From Chamaecyparis obtusa (Eukaryota; Streptophyta; Pinopsida; Cupressales; Cupressaceae): a stretch of DNA of 64,000 nucleotides. Of the stretch, positions 11,707 through 24,081 are shown one piece after another. How positions within the stretch are numbered: position 1 is the first letter of the stretch; each line of letters begins with the position of its first letter. The notes below the pieces were generated by a model. The model was not told the origin of the DNA and made no database searches. It saw only the letters and a list, made by a program, of their open reading frames with translations. A program made the translations under genes and the position numbers. The stretch lies in the NCBI GenBank assembly GCA_027943335.1, contig BSBK01002053.1, positions 62,001 through 126,000 on the forward strand, given 5' to 3'.

Positions 11707-12744
11707 TCAGGCATAGAACCTCTTCAAATGTATGATGTTGATTGGATCATTCAAAGGCTCACCTTCTGGTGTAGATAACTAATAACCTCCAGAGTTGAAG
11801 CATGCTATGACAACATAGGGGCCTAACCAAGTAGGCTCAAACTTGCCTTTCTTTTCTCTATTTGCTTGGAATTTCTAATTTTCTTTGAGGACCATGTCAC
11901 CGACTTGGAACTATCTAGGATGGACCTTCTTGTTATAACTCCTTTTGAGTTGATTCTGGTATGCAACTAGGTGATCATATGCTTGTTGTCTCTTTTCATC
12001 TAACAGGTCTAGCTATGTGAGACGGGCCACACGATAGTCTTCATCAGTGGTGTAGTTCTTCATGGAGACTCGCAATGATGGGAGCTCAACCTCAATCGAC
12101 AGAATGGCTTCGAAACCATATACAAGGGAATATGGGGTGGTGCCTATGGGAGTGTGATAAGAAGTACGGTAGGCCCAAAGGGCGGGATTGATTTGGAGGT
12201 GCCAGTCATGACCAGAATCATTGACAACCTTCTTGAGGATTTTCAAGATAGTTTTGTTGGTTGCCTCAGCTTGGCCATTTCCTTGAGGGAAATATGGACT
12301 GGAGAAACGGTGATGGATGTGGAGTCTAGCACATAAATCATCCACATGCTAGTTTTCAAAAGGTGTGCCATGGTCTATGAAGATGGTAGATGGTATGCCA
12401 AAGTGACAAATGATGTGGTAAAGGATGAACTTGGATATTTGAATGCCAGTAGTTAGGGTGAGTAGAATCGCTTCAACCCATTTGGTGAAGTACTCTGTGG
12501 TAGTTATTATGTACTTGTGTCCATCCGAGGAGAGGGGAGTGATTAAGCTGACAAGGTCAAAGCCCCAAAATGAAAATGGCCAAGGTGGTGCAATGGGCTG
12601 CAAATCTTGTGTTGGTGCATGAATCAAATTTGCATGTTGCTGACATGGTAAACATTTTCTGACAAACTCACAAGCATCATGTTCCATGGTTGGCCAATAA
12701 TACCCAACTCGAAGCAACTGCTTAGCTAGAACCATGCCACTCAT
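11707..12744 (-). pseudogene. T1 integrase
   Basis: The DDE integrase that inserts element DNA. The H2C2 zinc domain lies at about 12640-12800 (HIGICGAH, then CLPC). Catalytic residues appear as Asp in WGFDLVS near 12560, Asp in FIDHGTPF near 12365 and Glu in NGQAEATNK near 12260. The ALWAYRTSYHTPIGTTPY block at about 12130-12180 is typical of gypsy integrases. The C-terminal part (TWLGPYVV, then IIHLKRFYA) runs to a stop at 11707. An in-frame TAG follows GTPFEN, and further stops lie in the C-terminal part. Confidence 0.9.
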
Positions 12745-13650
12745 GTGGGCACCACAAATTCCAATGTGGACCTCTTGTAAAGCCAGGATGGCCTTGTTCG
12801 AATCTAAACACCTAAAAAGGATGTTGTGATATCCTCGATGATAAAGGGTGTTGGCTACAAGAGTGTAGTGGGAAGCTCTATGAATAAGGTTTTGGCATTG
12901 GTTATTGGTGAGATGGGGAGATATGATACCATTCTTTAGATATGCATGGATGTCGTGGTACCATGGGGACTAGGGACCAACCAAGACACACACCATTTCT
13001 ACATCGGCACTCTCATAAGCTGGTGTATGTAGTTGCTCGACTAGGAATTCATATTGTGATGCATCGTGTGGGATTTCTAACAAGGATCCAATGGTTGCCA
13101 TTGCATCAGCCGCTTTGTTCTGAAGTCTTGGTATTTGTGTGAACTATAGATTCAGGAAATGCTCTTTTAGTCTATCCACCAACTCTTTATAGGGTAGCAG
13201 CTTGTCGTCCTTTGTCTAATATTCATCAAGAAATTGTTTGATAATCAGTTATGAATCTCCAAACACTTGCAGTTCTATGATATTCCACTGAATGGCTATT
13301 TTGAGACCTGAGATGAGTGCCTCATATTCTGCAATGTTATTCATACATGGGAATCCCAATTTGAATGATTTTGGAATGTAGTCACCTTGAGGTGTGACAA
13401 ATAGGATTCCTGCTCCTGATCCATGTGATGTGTAGGAGCCATCAAAGTATATTTTCCACATGGGCTGCTCTTCGATCATACATAAGTGTTCATTAGGGAA
13501 TTCCATGATTAGTGGATAAGCATCCACCAGTGGTGCCTCTGCTAGCTGATCGGCAATGACTTGCCCTTTGATTTCTTTCCGATCTTTGTACTGGATGTCA
13601 AACTCATTGAGTAACATGACCCATTTTTCCATACGACCTATGAGAGTCAT
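12745..13650 (-). pseudogene. T1 second (archaeal-type) RNase H and linker
   Basis: A second RNase H-like domain after the pol RNase H. The block IYFDGSYTSHGSGAGIL at about 13400-13450 carries the first catalytic Asp, NNIAEYEALISGLKIA carries the Glu and LQVFGDS carries the next Asp. In plant gypsy elements two RNase H domains are a Tat-group trait. Stops after GDS and in the linker (FLDEY, then a stop) interrupt it. The linker leads into the integrase zinc domain without a clear break. Confidence 0.82.
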
Positions 13651-15076
13651 CCTTGATAGTAGATATTTGAGGGGTCTACCTTTGAAATGAGCCTGATTGT
13701 GTGACTAAGCAAGTAATGTCTAAGCTTTTGAGTGGAAAAAACCACTGCAAGACATGCTTTTTCCATGGGTGAGTAATTAAGCTCATAGCCGACAAGAGTT
13801 CAACTAATGTAGTAGATGGCTCTCTCTTTGTTTTCATCATCATGCTAAGCTAGGAGTGCCCCCAATGCTGTATTGGTTTCCAAGATGTAGAGTATGAGAG
13901 GGCATCCTAGAATTGGTGGTACTAGGATTGGAGAATTGGCTAGATACTCCTTAAGAGTATCAAAGCTTTTCTGACATATGGGATCCCATTTGAAGCTTGT
14001 GTCTTTGCATAAGAGATGCATAAAAGGTTGGCACTTGTCTGCTAGTTGAGAAATGAGCCGACATACTAATTGAAGCTTTCCCTATAGGCTTCTAAGCTAT
14101 CTGAGTGTTCTTGGGGAGGCATTTCTGTTATTGCTTTGACCTTTTTAGGGTCAATCTCTATGCCTCTTCGTGATACTATGAAACCTAGGAGCTTTCCAGA
14201 TGTAACACAAAAGACACATTTCTTTGGATTGAGCCGTAACCCATAGTGCTGCAGGTGATCAAACACACTCTCAAGAATGTCAAGGTGTTCGTGGCGTGTC
14301 TTTGATTTTTCAAGAATATCATCCACATAGTCCTCTAAGATCTTGTGGATCATGTCATGGAAGATTGTTGTCATCACTCTTTGATATGTTGCTCCTGCAT
14401 TCTTTAGACCAAAGGGCATCATGTTATAGAAAAAGGTACCCCATGGAGTGGTGAATGTTGTTTTGTGTTGGTCTTCTACTGCTATATGAATCTAATTGTA
14501 GCCTGAAAAGCCATCCATTAGTGACAACATTTCATGACCCGCTGTAAGATCTATAATCATGTCTATATTTGGTAGTGGGAAATCATCTTTAGGACATGCC
14601 TTGTTTAGGTCCCATAAATCTGTGCATATTCTGATGTCGCCTGAAGGCTTTGTGACAAGCACCATGTTAGAGATCCAATCAGATTAATCTATAGCTCTGA
14701 TAATCTCTACATCTAGGAGCTTTTCTAGTTCAGATTTTACCAATAGAGCTACTTTGGGATGCATTTTGCGTAGCAACTGCTTTACTAGCTTAACATTGGG
14801 GTCTATAGCTAGATGATGAACAACAAGTTTAGGATCAAGTCCAGGCATGTGTGCGTATGACCATGCAAATTTCATAGTAACTTCTTGAAGTAGCGTATTG
14901 AAAGCCATTTCTTCACCTTCTATCATGTTGGCTACAATGTAGGTGATCCTCGGACATTCCTCTGTACCTAAGTTGACTGGCTTGGTTTCTTCTATGATGA
15001 TAGGTGACTGCTCAGGTCTGTAATCATGGATGGGAGGAAGAGGCAAGTCTTCATCTTCTAGTGCTTGAATTGCCAA
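13651..15076 (-). pseudogene. T1 reverse transcriptase and first RNase H
   Basis: The RT core is complete but broken. FAWSYAHMPGLDPKLVVHHL opens it, IRICTDLRDLNKACP lies near 14600-14640, MPFGLKNAGATYQRVM at 14375-14420, and the active site YVDDILEKSK at about 14295-14340 keeps both Asp. KLLGFIVSRRGIEIDPKK follows. A stop after GFSGYN replaces a Gln (CAG to TAG), and the frame shifts near 14085. The first RNase H and connection region fills 13650-14090 and is poorly open. Confidence 0.88.
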
Positions 15077-15505
15077 GTTTTCACTAGAAGATACGCTCTT
15101 TATTTTTACTATTTTGGAATCAGAATGTGCCCCATAAGGGTTTTCACATAAGGACTCATGTTTTACTTTTTCTATTTCACTTTTGTAGCTAAAGCTTGCC
15201 TATTCCCCAAAGTATCCTTCTGGGTCAAGTTTATAGATGTGAGTTGACTTTGAATCCTAAACTGAGTGTGGGCCTGATGCCCCCATGAATTCTAGGAGTG
15301 CTTCTATGCTTTGGAACTCATCAATGTGTGCAATGCTTGGTTGGTCCTAGTCTATGAGTTGAGGGTGAATGAGGGGAAGTTCTATGAGATTGATGGCAAG
15401 TTGTTGGAGGATAGAAGTCCCTAGGAGGGTGTCATCATCAAAGATATCATCATAGGATCTGATTTCTTTCTCTTCAGGGATGTCTTCGATCTCTATGAGG
15501 TCATC

Positions 15506-16690
15506 CTAACTATTTAAGAGGGGAACGCTAGTCATGTTGGTGCCCCCAGTTGTGGTATTGGGCCCTTGTATATGCAGGTGAGGGGTACTAAAGCCAAAAC
15601 CCTGATGTTGTGGGTTTTTGGATGTTGTAATTGGGTCTTTGCTTCCACCTTCTTGTGGTCCTAGACCACCACCTTGGTAGTTCCATTGCTCAGTAGTGTA
15701 CTTGTGCGATTGTGGGTATTTATCCTTGAAGTAGCGAAGAAGTTGTTTGTTAGGTGGTGGGGAATCTTTGTACAACCACCTATTGATATCAGGATCCATC
15801 TCTTGACTATTTAATGTGCCATGGGATTCAAAAGTCATAGGTCCCATTCTCTTGATTTCATGATGCTCTTCAATAGGCTTGCTTTGATGATTCGAGCACT
15901 CTTGAGTATGTGGATCAGGTAGGAGGGCCCCTATGGCAAATGCATCATGTAGGCTATATTCACCACAACCTTGGTTATTGATCTTGATAGAAGAGAGGGT
16001 GGAGGTGAGAATGGTTTCTAGATCACAATGGGATCGGGATGAGCTGGCAACAAAAGTGCCAATGTCAATTCCAGGACAATGAGTAGAATGAGGAAATGAT
16101 GCTTCCATCACACGACAGTATATGAAGGGTTGGGGATCAGCATGGATGGTAACCTCAGTGCCTTCATGTGGAAATTTGATGCACTGATGGTATGTAGATG
16201 GTACAGCCTTGATGGAATGAATCCATGGTCGGCCTAGGAGGATATTAAATGGTAGGTCAAGATCAACAACATGGAAAATGGTATCTTGTGTTGCTGGGCC
16301 CAGCTAAATGGGAAAAGTAATAGTACCCTCAGAGGTACGCTCCAAGTTATCATAGGCTTTGATAGTGTTTACGTCATGTGATATATCAGCCTTTGTAAAC
16401 CCAATCTACTGAATGAATTTGAGGGTACATAGGTTTAGGGCTGAGCCATTATCTATTAAGACCCGTTTGATGGCAAAGTCTCTGACCATGACGGCGATGT
16501 GGAGAGGGAGAGTATGGTTAGGTGCAATGTCTGGCATGTCAGATGTTTTGAAGGATAAAGCATAGGCTACAGATAAATGTCCCACAGGGGTCGCAAATTG
16601 GGTCGTGTTAATGTCTGTGGGGACATGTCCTTCTTTGAGAGCTTGGTCAAGGATCTCCTGATGGAGAGGTGAAGTGTGGAGAAGGTCCAA
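15506..16690 (-). pseudogene. T1 aspartic protease region
   Basis: The retropepsin active site reads VLIDNGSALNLC at about 16430-16475 (D-N-G instead of the usual D-S/T-G). FNILLGRPWIHSIKAVPST follows at about 16195-16255, a block typical of Tat/Athila-type gypsy proteases. A region of about 200 residues then follows without a recognised domain. Protease and RT are separated by about 430 bases with broken frames. Stops at about 16408 and 16305 interrupt the domain. Confidence 0.82.
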
Positions 16691-17059
16691 GATGGATATT
16701 TGGGTTGGTGTATTCCCAAGATGTTCTATGAGGTTGTACTATGCATTGTGTGCATTTTGTACTGGCCTTGGATGAGCACCAGCAACAGTGATCCGGCCTC
16801 TGTGAGTAGTAACATCACATTGATGATCTACTCCTCTGACATGGATGGTATTAACTGTGGGCTCAACTTGGGTTATACATCCAACAAATTTATCATAATT
16901 GATGTAGGCAGTAGTGTGATCTTCTTTCTTGCCTTTACCATGATTCTGGGGATGATTGGTATTATCTTGGTTCTTCCTAGCATTGTGTTGTGGGAACACA
17001 TTCTGATAGATTTGTAAATTGGCATTTGGTGAGGCTTGAGCAGGTGCATCTACTTGAAT

Positions 17060-17257
17060 TTATTTTTGATCAATGAGATCTTGGATATAGTTTTTGAGTC
17101 TCATACACTTCAAATTAGTGTGTCCTTTGACACGATGAAAATCACAGTATTCATGATCTTTGTACCAATCGGGCTTGGGAGTGGTATCATCAACCGGCTG
17201 GATTGGTGGAAACGTGATCAAGTTGGCCTTGGCCATTTGGTGAAAGATAACATCCAT
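17060..17257 (-). pseudogene. T1 gag zinc-binding segment
   Basis: The text YCDFHRVKGHTNLKCMRLKN gives the C-x2-H ... H-x4-C spacing seen in Tat-type gag proteins, followed by YIQDLID. It would bind genomic RNA. It lies between the gag core and the protease and is separated from both by short broken stretches. Confidence 0.8.
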
Positions 17258-17572
17258 AGGTTCGCCCAGTGGTGTGAAGGTCTTCCTTGGATTGTTCTAA
17301 GCTTAGGGCTTGTGTTGTTTGGGAGCAACATTAACAGCATTGACCTAATTGTTCAGATTACCTTGATAAGCTTGATGGGCTTGTTGCTGATAATTTTGTT
17401 GATTATTCTGAGAGTGATATTGTTGTGTGGGTTGCTGATGGACTTGAAGAAGTTGCTGATAGATGGGTGTTTGTTGTTGTTGATATGCAGGAGTTGATGG
17501 AGGACTAGCCACGACAAATTGGACATGCTTGGTGTTAGTGGCTCCATCAGTAATAGCATTCTTGTTATGATT

Positions 17573-18283
17573 CTAGTAATGAGATTTATCATTGTTGGGT
17601 TTTTGGGCATCATTTTTGAAGTGCCAGATTGTGCCTTCATCTAGGAGGGCCTTTTCAATAACTCTCCCCTTTCTCTTGATATCTTGATAGGTTTGGAGAA
17701 AATTCATTCTCATGAAGTGGGATAGCTTAGGATGCAGATTATCAATAAAGATTTTGGTCAAATGTTTTTCAGGTGGCTGGTATGATAACCTGGTGGTAAG
17801 GTTTTGCCATCGTTGCAAGTATTTTGCTAGGCTTTCTCCTTCTTTTTGTTTTGAGTTGCAGAGATCTAACAAGGTCAACTCATTCTCAACATTGTGGGCA
17901 TAGTGGGCAATGAACTTCTCAAAAAGTTCAGCAAAGGTTGTGATAGTCCCACATGGTATTTTGTAGAACCATTCAATAGAAGTTCCTCCCAAGAATTTGG
18001 GGAATAAGCATAAGAGATAGTTATCACTGTAGGCTACTTCTTGGCATGCCATATAGAATTATTTAATATGGTTGACAGGATCTCCTTTCCCCTGATATTT
18101 ATCAAATTTAGGTGTGTCAAAGTGCTTGGGGAAAGGTATAGTGGCAATGGATTGGTCAAATGGATAAGGACACACCTCCTCAAACTTGTAGGTTTTGCTA
18201 TCGGTACCGGTTTGAAGCTCTTTAAGAGCGTTCTTCATGGCTTCCCACTCAAAATTGATTGGTGTTTGAGAGGGTACTCCCAT
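17573..18283 (-). pseudogene. T1 gag core (Retrotrans_gag)
   Basis: Capsid-like domain with the usual blocks: FPKHFDTPKFDKYQGKGDP, then DNYLLCLFPKFLGGTSIEWF, TFAELFEKFIAHY and GESLAKYLQRWQNLTTRL. One stop (after NHIK, near 18060) breaks the frame. It would form the particle shell. G3 encodes a recognisably related gag at 52436-53251. Confidence 0.88.
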
Positions 18284-19923
18284 TTGAGGTGGGTATTATT
18301 GAGTGGGATATGGAGATGGCCCAGCAGGATAGGTAGATTGGAGTGGATTTTGGAGTGATGTTTTCTGGGGATATTGTTGATGCAGCACAGGGGGATATTA
18401 TGGTGGAGGATATGGAACTACTTGTCGGGGTTGTGGGATGATTGGGACTTGCTATGGTGACTGATAGGAGGAAACTTGTTGCTGTTGGGGAATGATGGGG
18501 GTTTGTTGCTACGTCTGGAAGTATGGTTGCTATGGGGGTGGTTGGTGGAATGGTGCAGTTTGTTGATAAGATGGTCCTTGCTGAACTTGGCTCTATGGTT
18601 GACCGATATAGGTCAAATGCATTCCCACATTGCTTAAGGGTGGAACTGATGTAGGGAAGCTTGAAGTAAAGGGTGGCTAGGCAATATGACTTGTGAAATG
18701 GGAGGAAATTTTTTGCTGAGGTGGAGGAACTTGCTGAAAAGCACTGGGTGTTGGGAATGGATAGCTTGTGAAGGATGAGGTTGGTGGAAGTTGAGATGGT
18801 TGTTGTTGTGCTGCTTGTGAGAAGGTGGCTTGTTGGTTTGCAAACACAGATGTAGGAGAGTGAGTTGGTATTCCAAAGGCTTTCATGTCTTCTTGAGTGA
18901 GACCCCAACCAGAACCAGTGTGAGGTGGGAATTGTGCTGCAGTAGATTCTTCGAAGGTAGATGTAATGGGAGCTTGGGATATGAATGGTGGATTGGAAAA
19001 ACCCATGGAAGGCATTCCTGTGGTGAAGGAATTTGGTGGGGCTTGTGGCTGGGTAGATGTTTGCTGGGGGGAGAATGAAGAGGAGGCTTGTGTTCCCCAT
19101 GAAAAAGGTGATGTAGAAGTTTGCTAATTTTGAAAGGGGAATGATTGTGTTGCCCCTGGAGTAGATGATGTAGAGGTTTGCTGGGTGAAAGAGGGAAAAA
19201 ATTGCATTGACCCCTGAAATGATGGTGTAGATGCTAAAGCTTGGGGATTGAAAGGAAAAGATGATTGTGTCCCTCCTGGCACAAAAGGTGTGGATGTGGA
19301 AGCTTGTGAAGTGAAGGGGAGGATGATTGCATCCCTCCCGAAGTCAAAGGTGTTGTTTGGCCTATGGAAGATGGTGGGAGTTGGTTATGGGACAAGTGTT
19401 GGATTTGTGCAAGAGCTTGAGCAGCCATGGTGGATGATGAAGTACCTGTGATAGGGAATGGAGAAGATGGTGTTATAGCTTGTGTTATGGGATTTGCAAA
19501 GCTTCCCTTCAGAAGAAGGGGGATGGCGGAGGTTTCTTGGGATGTTTGGAAGGTTGGATCAAGGAATGGTTGGATAAATGGAGAGTATACTTGTGCTAGG
19601 ATTTGGATAGTACTTATGGGAATGCGAGGCTGGAGATATGGTGGAATGGAAGTCTGCGCTTGTGCAAAATTAGTTAACATGCTTTGCTGGTTTTGGGCTA
19701 TGAGTGCATTGACTACTGGTGGATTCTCTGGATGATTCACAAATGTTTCTATTACCAGAGGAGCTGAGGGGATATTGGGATCATCCCATGTATTGCTAGT
19801 TTGTATTTGAGGATCATAGGCTATCATTGCACTGGTAAAAATGTTGGGATCAGATGAACTGGTGATTGGATAAGGATTCATGTTCCTTCTTTTTCTAGAT
19901 CCAGATCTTGTCTCGACAGGCAT
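18284..19923 (-). pseudogene. T1 gag N-terminal region, Gln/Pro/Ser-rich
   Basis: A likely start is MPVETRSGSRKRR at 19923. The first part is rich in Pro, Ser and Gln (QALAQIQHLSHNQLPPSS). From about 19230 to 18290 the text is low-complexity Gln/Pro with several frame changes, so open frames overlap. It is long for a gag N-terminus. No domain recognised. Confidence 0.6.
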
Positions 19924-19999
19924 GGAGATGCAGATGCTAGATGGATGCAAGATGTTTCCTAAAGAGACTCTAAAGGATGATGGATGCAAGCTTAACGAA

Positions 20000-20780
20000 C
20001 TTCTAAGGGTGATGAATTTCTAGAATGCAATGCAAGGATTTGGTGAAATGCTTGGATTTGGGTCAAGGATGGTGGAAGATTGATGGGAGATGGTGACAGA
20101 TTGATAAAAAAGCTTCATGATAATCGAGGCTTGGTGGGATGCTCTGATTTGGGTCAAGGTTGGGTGGAGGATTGGTGGGATGCTGGTGGAAGATTACTAA
20201 GTGTCAACAATGAGCTACTATTTTTCTTGATGGAGGATCAGTGGTAGGATTTGGCCAACCTAGGATAGACTAATGATCTTCGGTCAACTAGATTCTTATC
20301 AACACAAGCCAATCTCTTGCTCGAGATGATGAGGCTATGCAAGGACAAGTTGGATTTCCTTTAGACAATGCTCTATCAAAAAGGGGATGATATCTAATTT
20401 AGGATAAGGGATGGAAACAACTCAAAGGTTTTGAACACTAAGTGTTTGTGGATTTGGATCTCTGGATTTGGTCAAAGGATGGTGGATTCTGATTTGGATT
20501 TTTGGATGCTGGATTTGGATCAAGGATTTAGGATTCTAATTGTGGATTGTTGATGGAATGATAGTGAAGGATAATGGAACAATGCTCTCTCTAAAAGGAT
20601 GATGCAAATGCAATTGAGATGGATGATCTATGATGCTACTAGGAAGATGATGATGATGAATGCAACTAAAGACTCTAGAATGCCACTAAGGATTTGATGA
20701 TGATGCAAGGATGAAACTAGGATGAAGGACTACCAAGATAGGATTTTAAGATCTGAAGGTAGAATGGGACATGCAATGGA
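20000..20780 (-). repeat. T1 leader with degenerate GGATTTGG-type repeats
   Basis: On the plus strand short related units built on GGATTTGGGTCAAGG, GGTGGAAGATTG and GGATGCTGG recur irregularly. No open frame of note is seen. It lies between gag and the small upstream ORF. Confidence 0.5.
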
Positions 20781-20785
20781 TCTAG

Positions 20786-21229
20786 CTAATCTTCTCTTTC
20801 AAGGTTGACGTAGCGATGGTTTACTCGAAATCGGTAGGCAAACTGTTTGACTCTTGCATTATAGCCAATATTATCAAGCCTTTCTTGATATTTTTCTTCT
20901 GCTTGGGTTGCTTGGATAGAGGATTGATGGCTTTTAAGGTTTCTTTCTGCGACTTTCCTCTCTTGATAATCCTTGGATTTGGGTAACTTAGCTTTCAGAT
21001 GTTTGATCAAATTGGGCATAACTTGGGGAAATTCTGATAAGTTTGGTTTGAGACAAAAGGTTCTTTGGATATCTGATTCCAAGGGTTTCTTTGGAAAATG
21101 TTCTGAGTATCTTGAACTGGGTTTGTTGATCAGTTTGATGTTTCCCAATGGTAAAGGATAGATTTCAACAAAGATTTTTGGAAAAGCAATCTCCACAAGG
21201 GACAAAGCAACCTTGTGGGATACAAACAA
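20786..21229 (-). CDS. Small unidentified ORF in the T1 leader
   Basis: An open frame of 147 codons upstream of gag. It is basic, with a Lys/Glu/Gln-rich stretch (KSKDYQERKVAERNLKSHQ) and a YRFRVNHRYVNLERED end. I recognise no domain. It could be an accessory protein, part of an extended gag or chance. It lies about 860 bases before the gag start on the same strand. Confidence 0.35.
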   Translation of the reverse strand: MFVSHKVALSLVEIAFPKIFVEIYPLPLGNIKLINKPSSRYSEHFPKKPLESDIQRTFCLKPNLSEFPQVMPNLIKHLKAKLPKSKDYQERKVAERNLKSHQSSIQATQAEEKYQERLDNIGYNARVKQFAYRFRVNHRYVNLERED

Positions 21230-22289
21230 GATAACTGACTCTGATAAAGCTTTGAAAGTGTATGTTCCAACAATGTTTTCATGAAGTATTGACTGTCAAG
21301 CACTTCAAACAGATCTACCTAAGGAAGGTGAGTATCAAAATCACTTGCCCACAGCTTGGTATCCCCTAGAAGGGAATACAAATGGTGAGTAATCTTGAAG
21401 CGACCGGGTAAACCCCTTGGAATCGGTCCTTGCACAAGGATTTTGATACTTTCAGATGTAGATAGGGTAGCCTCTATTTTATCAGGTTTTTAATAGTTCC
21501 ATGGAGTCTCCATACCCGGTTATGCTGACCATCTGTGACTCACTTAAGAGCCTAGCCAACAATGTTGGAGGAGGAATATTTACCTGTCCCTAGACATTTG
21601 CATTTGGCACAAAACGCTCGTGGATTAGGAGATATAAGTGAGTACTTTTTGCCTTCACTTTATTTATATACCGGCCGGGGGGGATATCGGTTTGAGGTCA
21701 TTCTCCAAGGAGGAAGCACTTTTCTCCCTGGACAGGCCTCGCTAAAAGTAGAACAAGTGAACTTGTCCAAGTCCAAATGTTCTAAGTTGCTTACTTTAAC
21801 AAGGTTTTATAGAAAATGTAAAACTCCTAGATGCACATCAAGCAAGTTGTTCTTTTTCCCAAATTGATTAAGTGATGATTGAATTTGAACAATTGAAGAC
21901 ACAAGTGTTTAAGCTTTGATTTGTTCTCTTCCAAAAGACTTTCGAGCGTTTGTAGTTTGCTTTGACTTGGGCATCCAAGATTGAATTATCGTGTTGATTT
22001 AGAGATTTGAAATGCTTTGTTTTGTCCTTAAGGCATTCAAGATTGAATTTGCACTTTTCTTGAACTAAAAAGGAACGAATAGAGATTTTTTCTTTTAATG
22101 CATTCAAGATTGGGTTTGATTTTCAAATGGACAATGATGCTTTAGGAATTTAGCTTCATTCCTTTAATTTCATTCAAGATTTGTTTTGACCTTTTCCTTT
22201 GATTGATTTTTTTGTACCTACAAAAAAAAACAATAGTTAGAATCTATAAGGAAAAATCAAAGTTAAGAAAATTTAAAAGCATTAGTTTA
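21230..22289 (-). other. T1 leader, no recognised gene
   Basis: Non-coding leader between the tandem ATGCGCA motif array and the small ORF. Minus-strand frames are short. Several CATTCAAGATTG-like units recur on the plus strand at about 21970-22190. Confidence 0.5.
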
Positions 22290-22665
22290 CCGCTCTCTGG
22301 AATGAATGCGCAAAGATAGAGCATGAATGCATAGGAAATCATGATGGATGCGCAGCAATGTAAAAATAAAATTTCCACAAATGCGCAACAATATGGCATG
22401 TATGCGCAGTTACAAATGATGCTGTCCTGATGTGATTTTACAAAATTGCCATTTTGACAGAGTGCACATGCACAACTCTTTTTGATGTATGCACAACTAA
22501 TTTAGATAAAAGTGCCACAAATGTTGATGAATGCGCAGTAAGTGTTACAGATGCGTAATTTTATTTGACCAATGCATAGTTTTCAATGATGTATGCGCAG
22601 CTTTTCCAAATTTTATATAAATGCGTAGTTTTTTAGGATGTATGCGCAACTAAACCCGAAACAGA
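22290..22665 (-). repeat. Array of ATGCGCA motifs in the T1 leader
   Basis: About 13 copies of ATGCGCA or its variants ATGCGTA, ATGCACA and ATGCATA, most preceded by GA, GT or AA, spaced roughly 15-45 bases apart. The spacing sequence is not conserved. The variants are what CpG decay of a common motif would give. It lies about 100 bases inside the 5' LTR. Confidence 0.8.
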
Positions 22666-22743
22666 ATGTTAAGACCCAGAATTTTCAAAAATAGAAGAGA
22701 AAAATGGCCATGAAATATTGATTTTGATGTAGATAATCAGGAC

Positions 22744-22767
22744 AGGGTCCCACTGAGCATGCCAGAA
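22744..22767 (-). promoter_or_regulatory. Putative T1 primer-binding site
   Basis: On the minus strand, directly after the 5' LTR, comes TTC and then TGGCATGCTCAGTGGGAC. A TGG start at this distance from the LTR is typical of plant gypsy primer sites. I cannot name the tRNA. Confidence 0.6.
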
Positions 22768-24076
22768 TGTGGACTAGGCTTTTGAGGATACTTGTTTTGA
22801 AAGCTTCAAGCCAAACAAAGATTAGTTTTTAACCTAACATGAAAACAATCCAAAACAAGGAAACTCTAAACTAAGCCACCTCAGATTGAGCTAAAACAGG
22901 TGCACCTAAGCAATGTTTGATTTGCTCTTGCTTAAGGGGATGTGGGTGTGCTCTCTAAGAACTTGGAGCATGTTCCTAATACTGATTTAGAAGGATTGAA
23001 ACTCATGAGAACCCCATAAATGGCACAAAATAGGTATAGAACACCTGATTTGCCCCTAAGGCCTCAAGAGCTCAAGAATGCTTTAATGGAGATTAAGCTA
23101 TATGATGCTTATGCTAAGATTGATTTTAGTCCAAATAGAGATGTGACATGATGCTATGCTTATGCAAAACAATGGAAGAAACTAGGTTAATCCATTAAAG
23201 CTATATTAAGATGAGCTAAAAATGCTTGAAGGTAAACTAAATTAGGATGATTATGCTAAAGCTAGAAATAAAAGGGCATGATAAAAATGCATGAAAATAA
23301 AAGTTAAGCTAATAATTTGCTCTTGGAAAAGGGGGTATTTATAGGATTCCCTAAGGGGGAATGAGTGGCCAGGATCAAAATCCTTAAGAGAGGCCAAGAT
23401 TCATTCAAAGGGGAGCACATGGATTGTGCTAGTTTAGGGCCACCTCCTTGTGACAAGTGTCACAAGGGTATTGGGTTGAAAGATGGGAGGGATGTGCACA
23501 ATTTGGGAAATGTGCCTAAGGTCAAAGGGTGTAAGAAAGGGGTGAGGGGCTTCTTAAATGCATCATAAATGCATGTAAGAGGGATAAGGAGGCCTTAAAT
23601 ACATTTAATGCATGTAAGAGAAGTCTCTAGAAGTCTATTGACTTTGGGTTAAGCTTAGGAATTGGCTAACCTTGTTTAGGGAATGTGACAAGGTTAGGGG
23701 GGATTAGGATTAGGAAATGATGGGATTAGCCTTTAATCAAAATTAAAGAAGGATTAGAAGATTCTGGAAGAGGTTAGTGGTCTTAAGAAAATTGGCCAAT
23801 TTTTGGGCAAAAAATAAATAAATAATTTATTTTGGGATTTTTGGTCAATTTATTAATTAAATAATTAATAAATAGGGGAATAATGTTTAAATAAGATTTA
23901 AACATTTTTGGGAGGGATTTCTTAATTAAATATTTTTAATTAAGATAAAGGGATTTAATGGCATAAAAATAAATTAATTAATTAAATAATTAATTAATTA
24001 ATAAATGATGATGTCATCAGGGATTTTTTAGAAAATAAAAATACTTTATTTTCTAAAGGATTTTTAGGTGTCTACA
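22768..24076 (-). repeat. T1 5' LTR (right copy)
   Basis: Matches the left LTR with scattered substitutions. It should carry the element promoter; I cannot place the transcription start. It contains a run of TTAATTAAT-type A/T sequence (about 23850-24005) and a 67-codon open frame shared with the other copy, probably chance. Confidence 0.95.
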
Positions 24077-24081
24077 GATAT
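24077..24081 (+). repeat. Right TSD of T1 (GATAT)
   Basis: Exact copy of 8858-8862. Confidence 0.93.

Larger units (their letters stand above)
8863..24076 (-). mobile_element. T1: full-length Ty3/gypsy element, Tat-like, 15.2 kb
   Basis: Two near-identical LTRs with TG and CA ends and a perfect 5-bp TSD define it. Coding order on the minus strand is leader, small ORF, gag, protease, RT, RNase H, second (archaeal-type) RNase H and integrase. The second RNase H and the protease text place it near the Tat group of plant gypsy elements. Frameshifts and stops in gag and pol make it inactive. It has a leader of about 2.8 kb and a 3' untranslated region of about 1.5 kb. It seems younger than its nested neighbours, since the LTR copies differ at few positions by eye. 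Confidence 0.95.

Noticed and set aside
18249..19100. 283-codon minus-strand frame rich in Ser, Thr and His
   Set aside because: It overlaps the Gln/Pro-rich gag text of T1 in another frame; low-complexity shadow.
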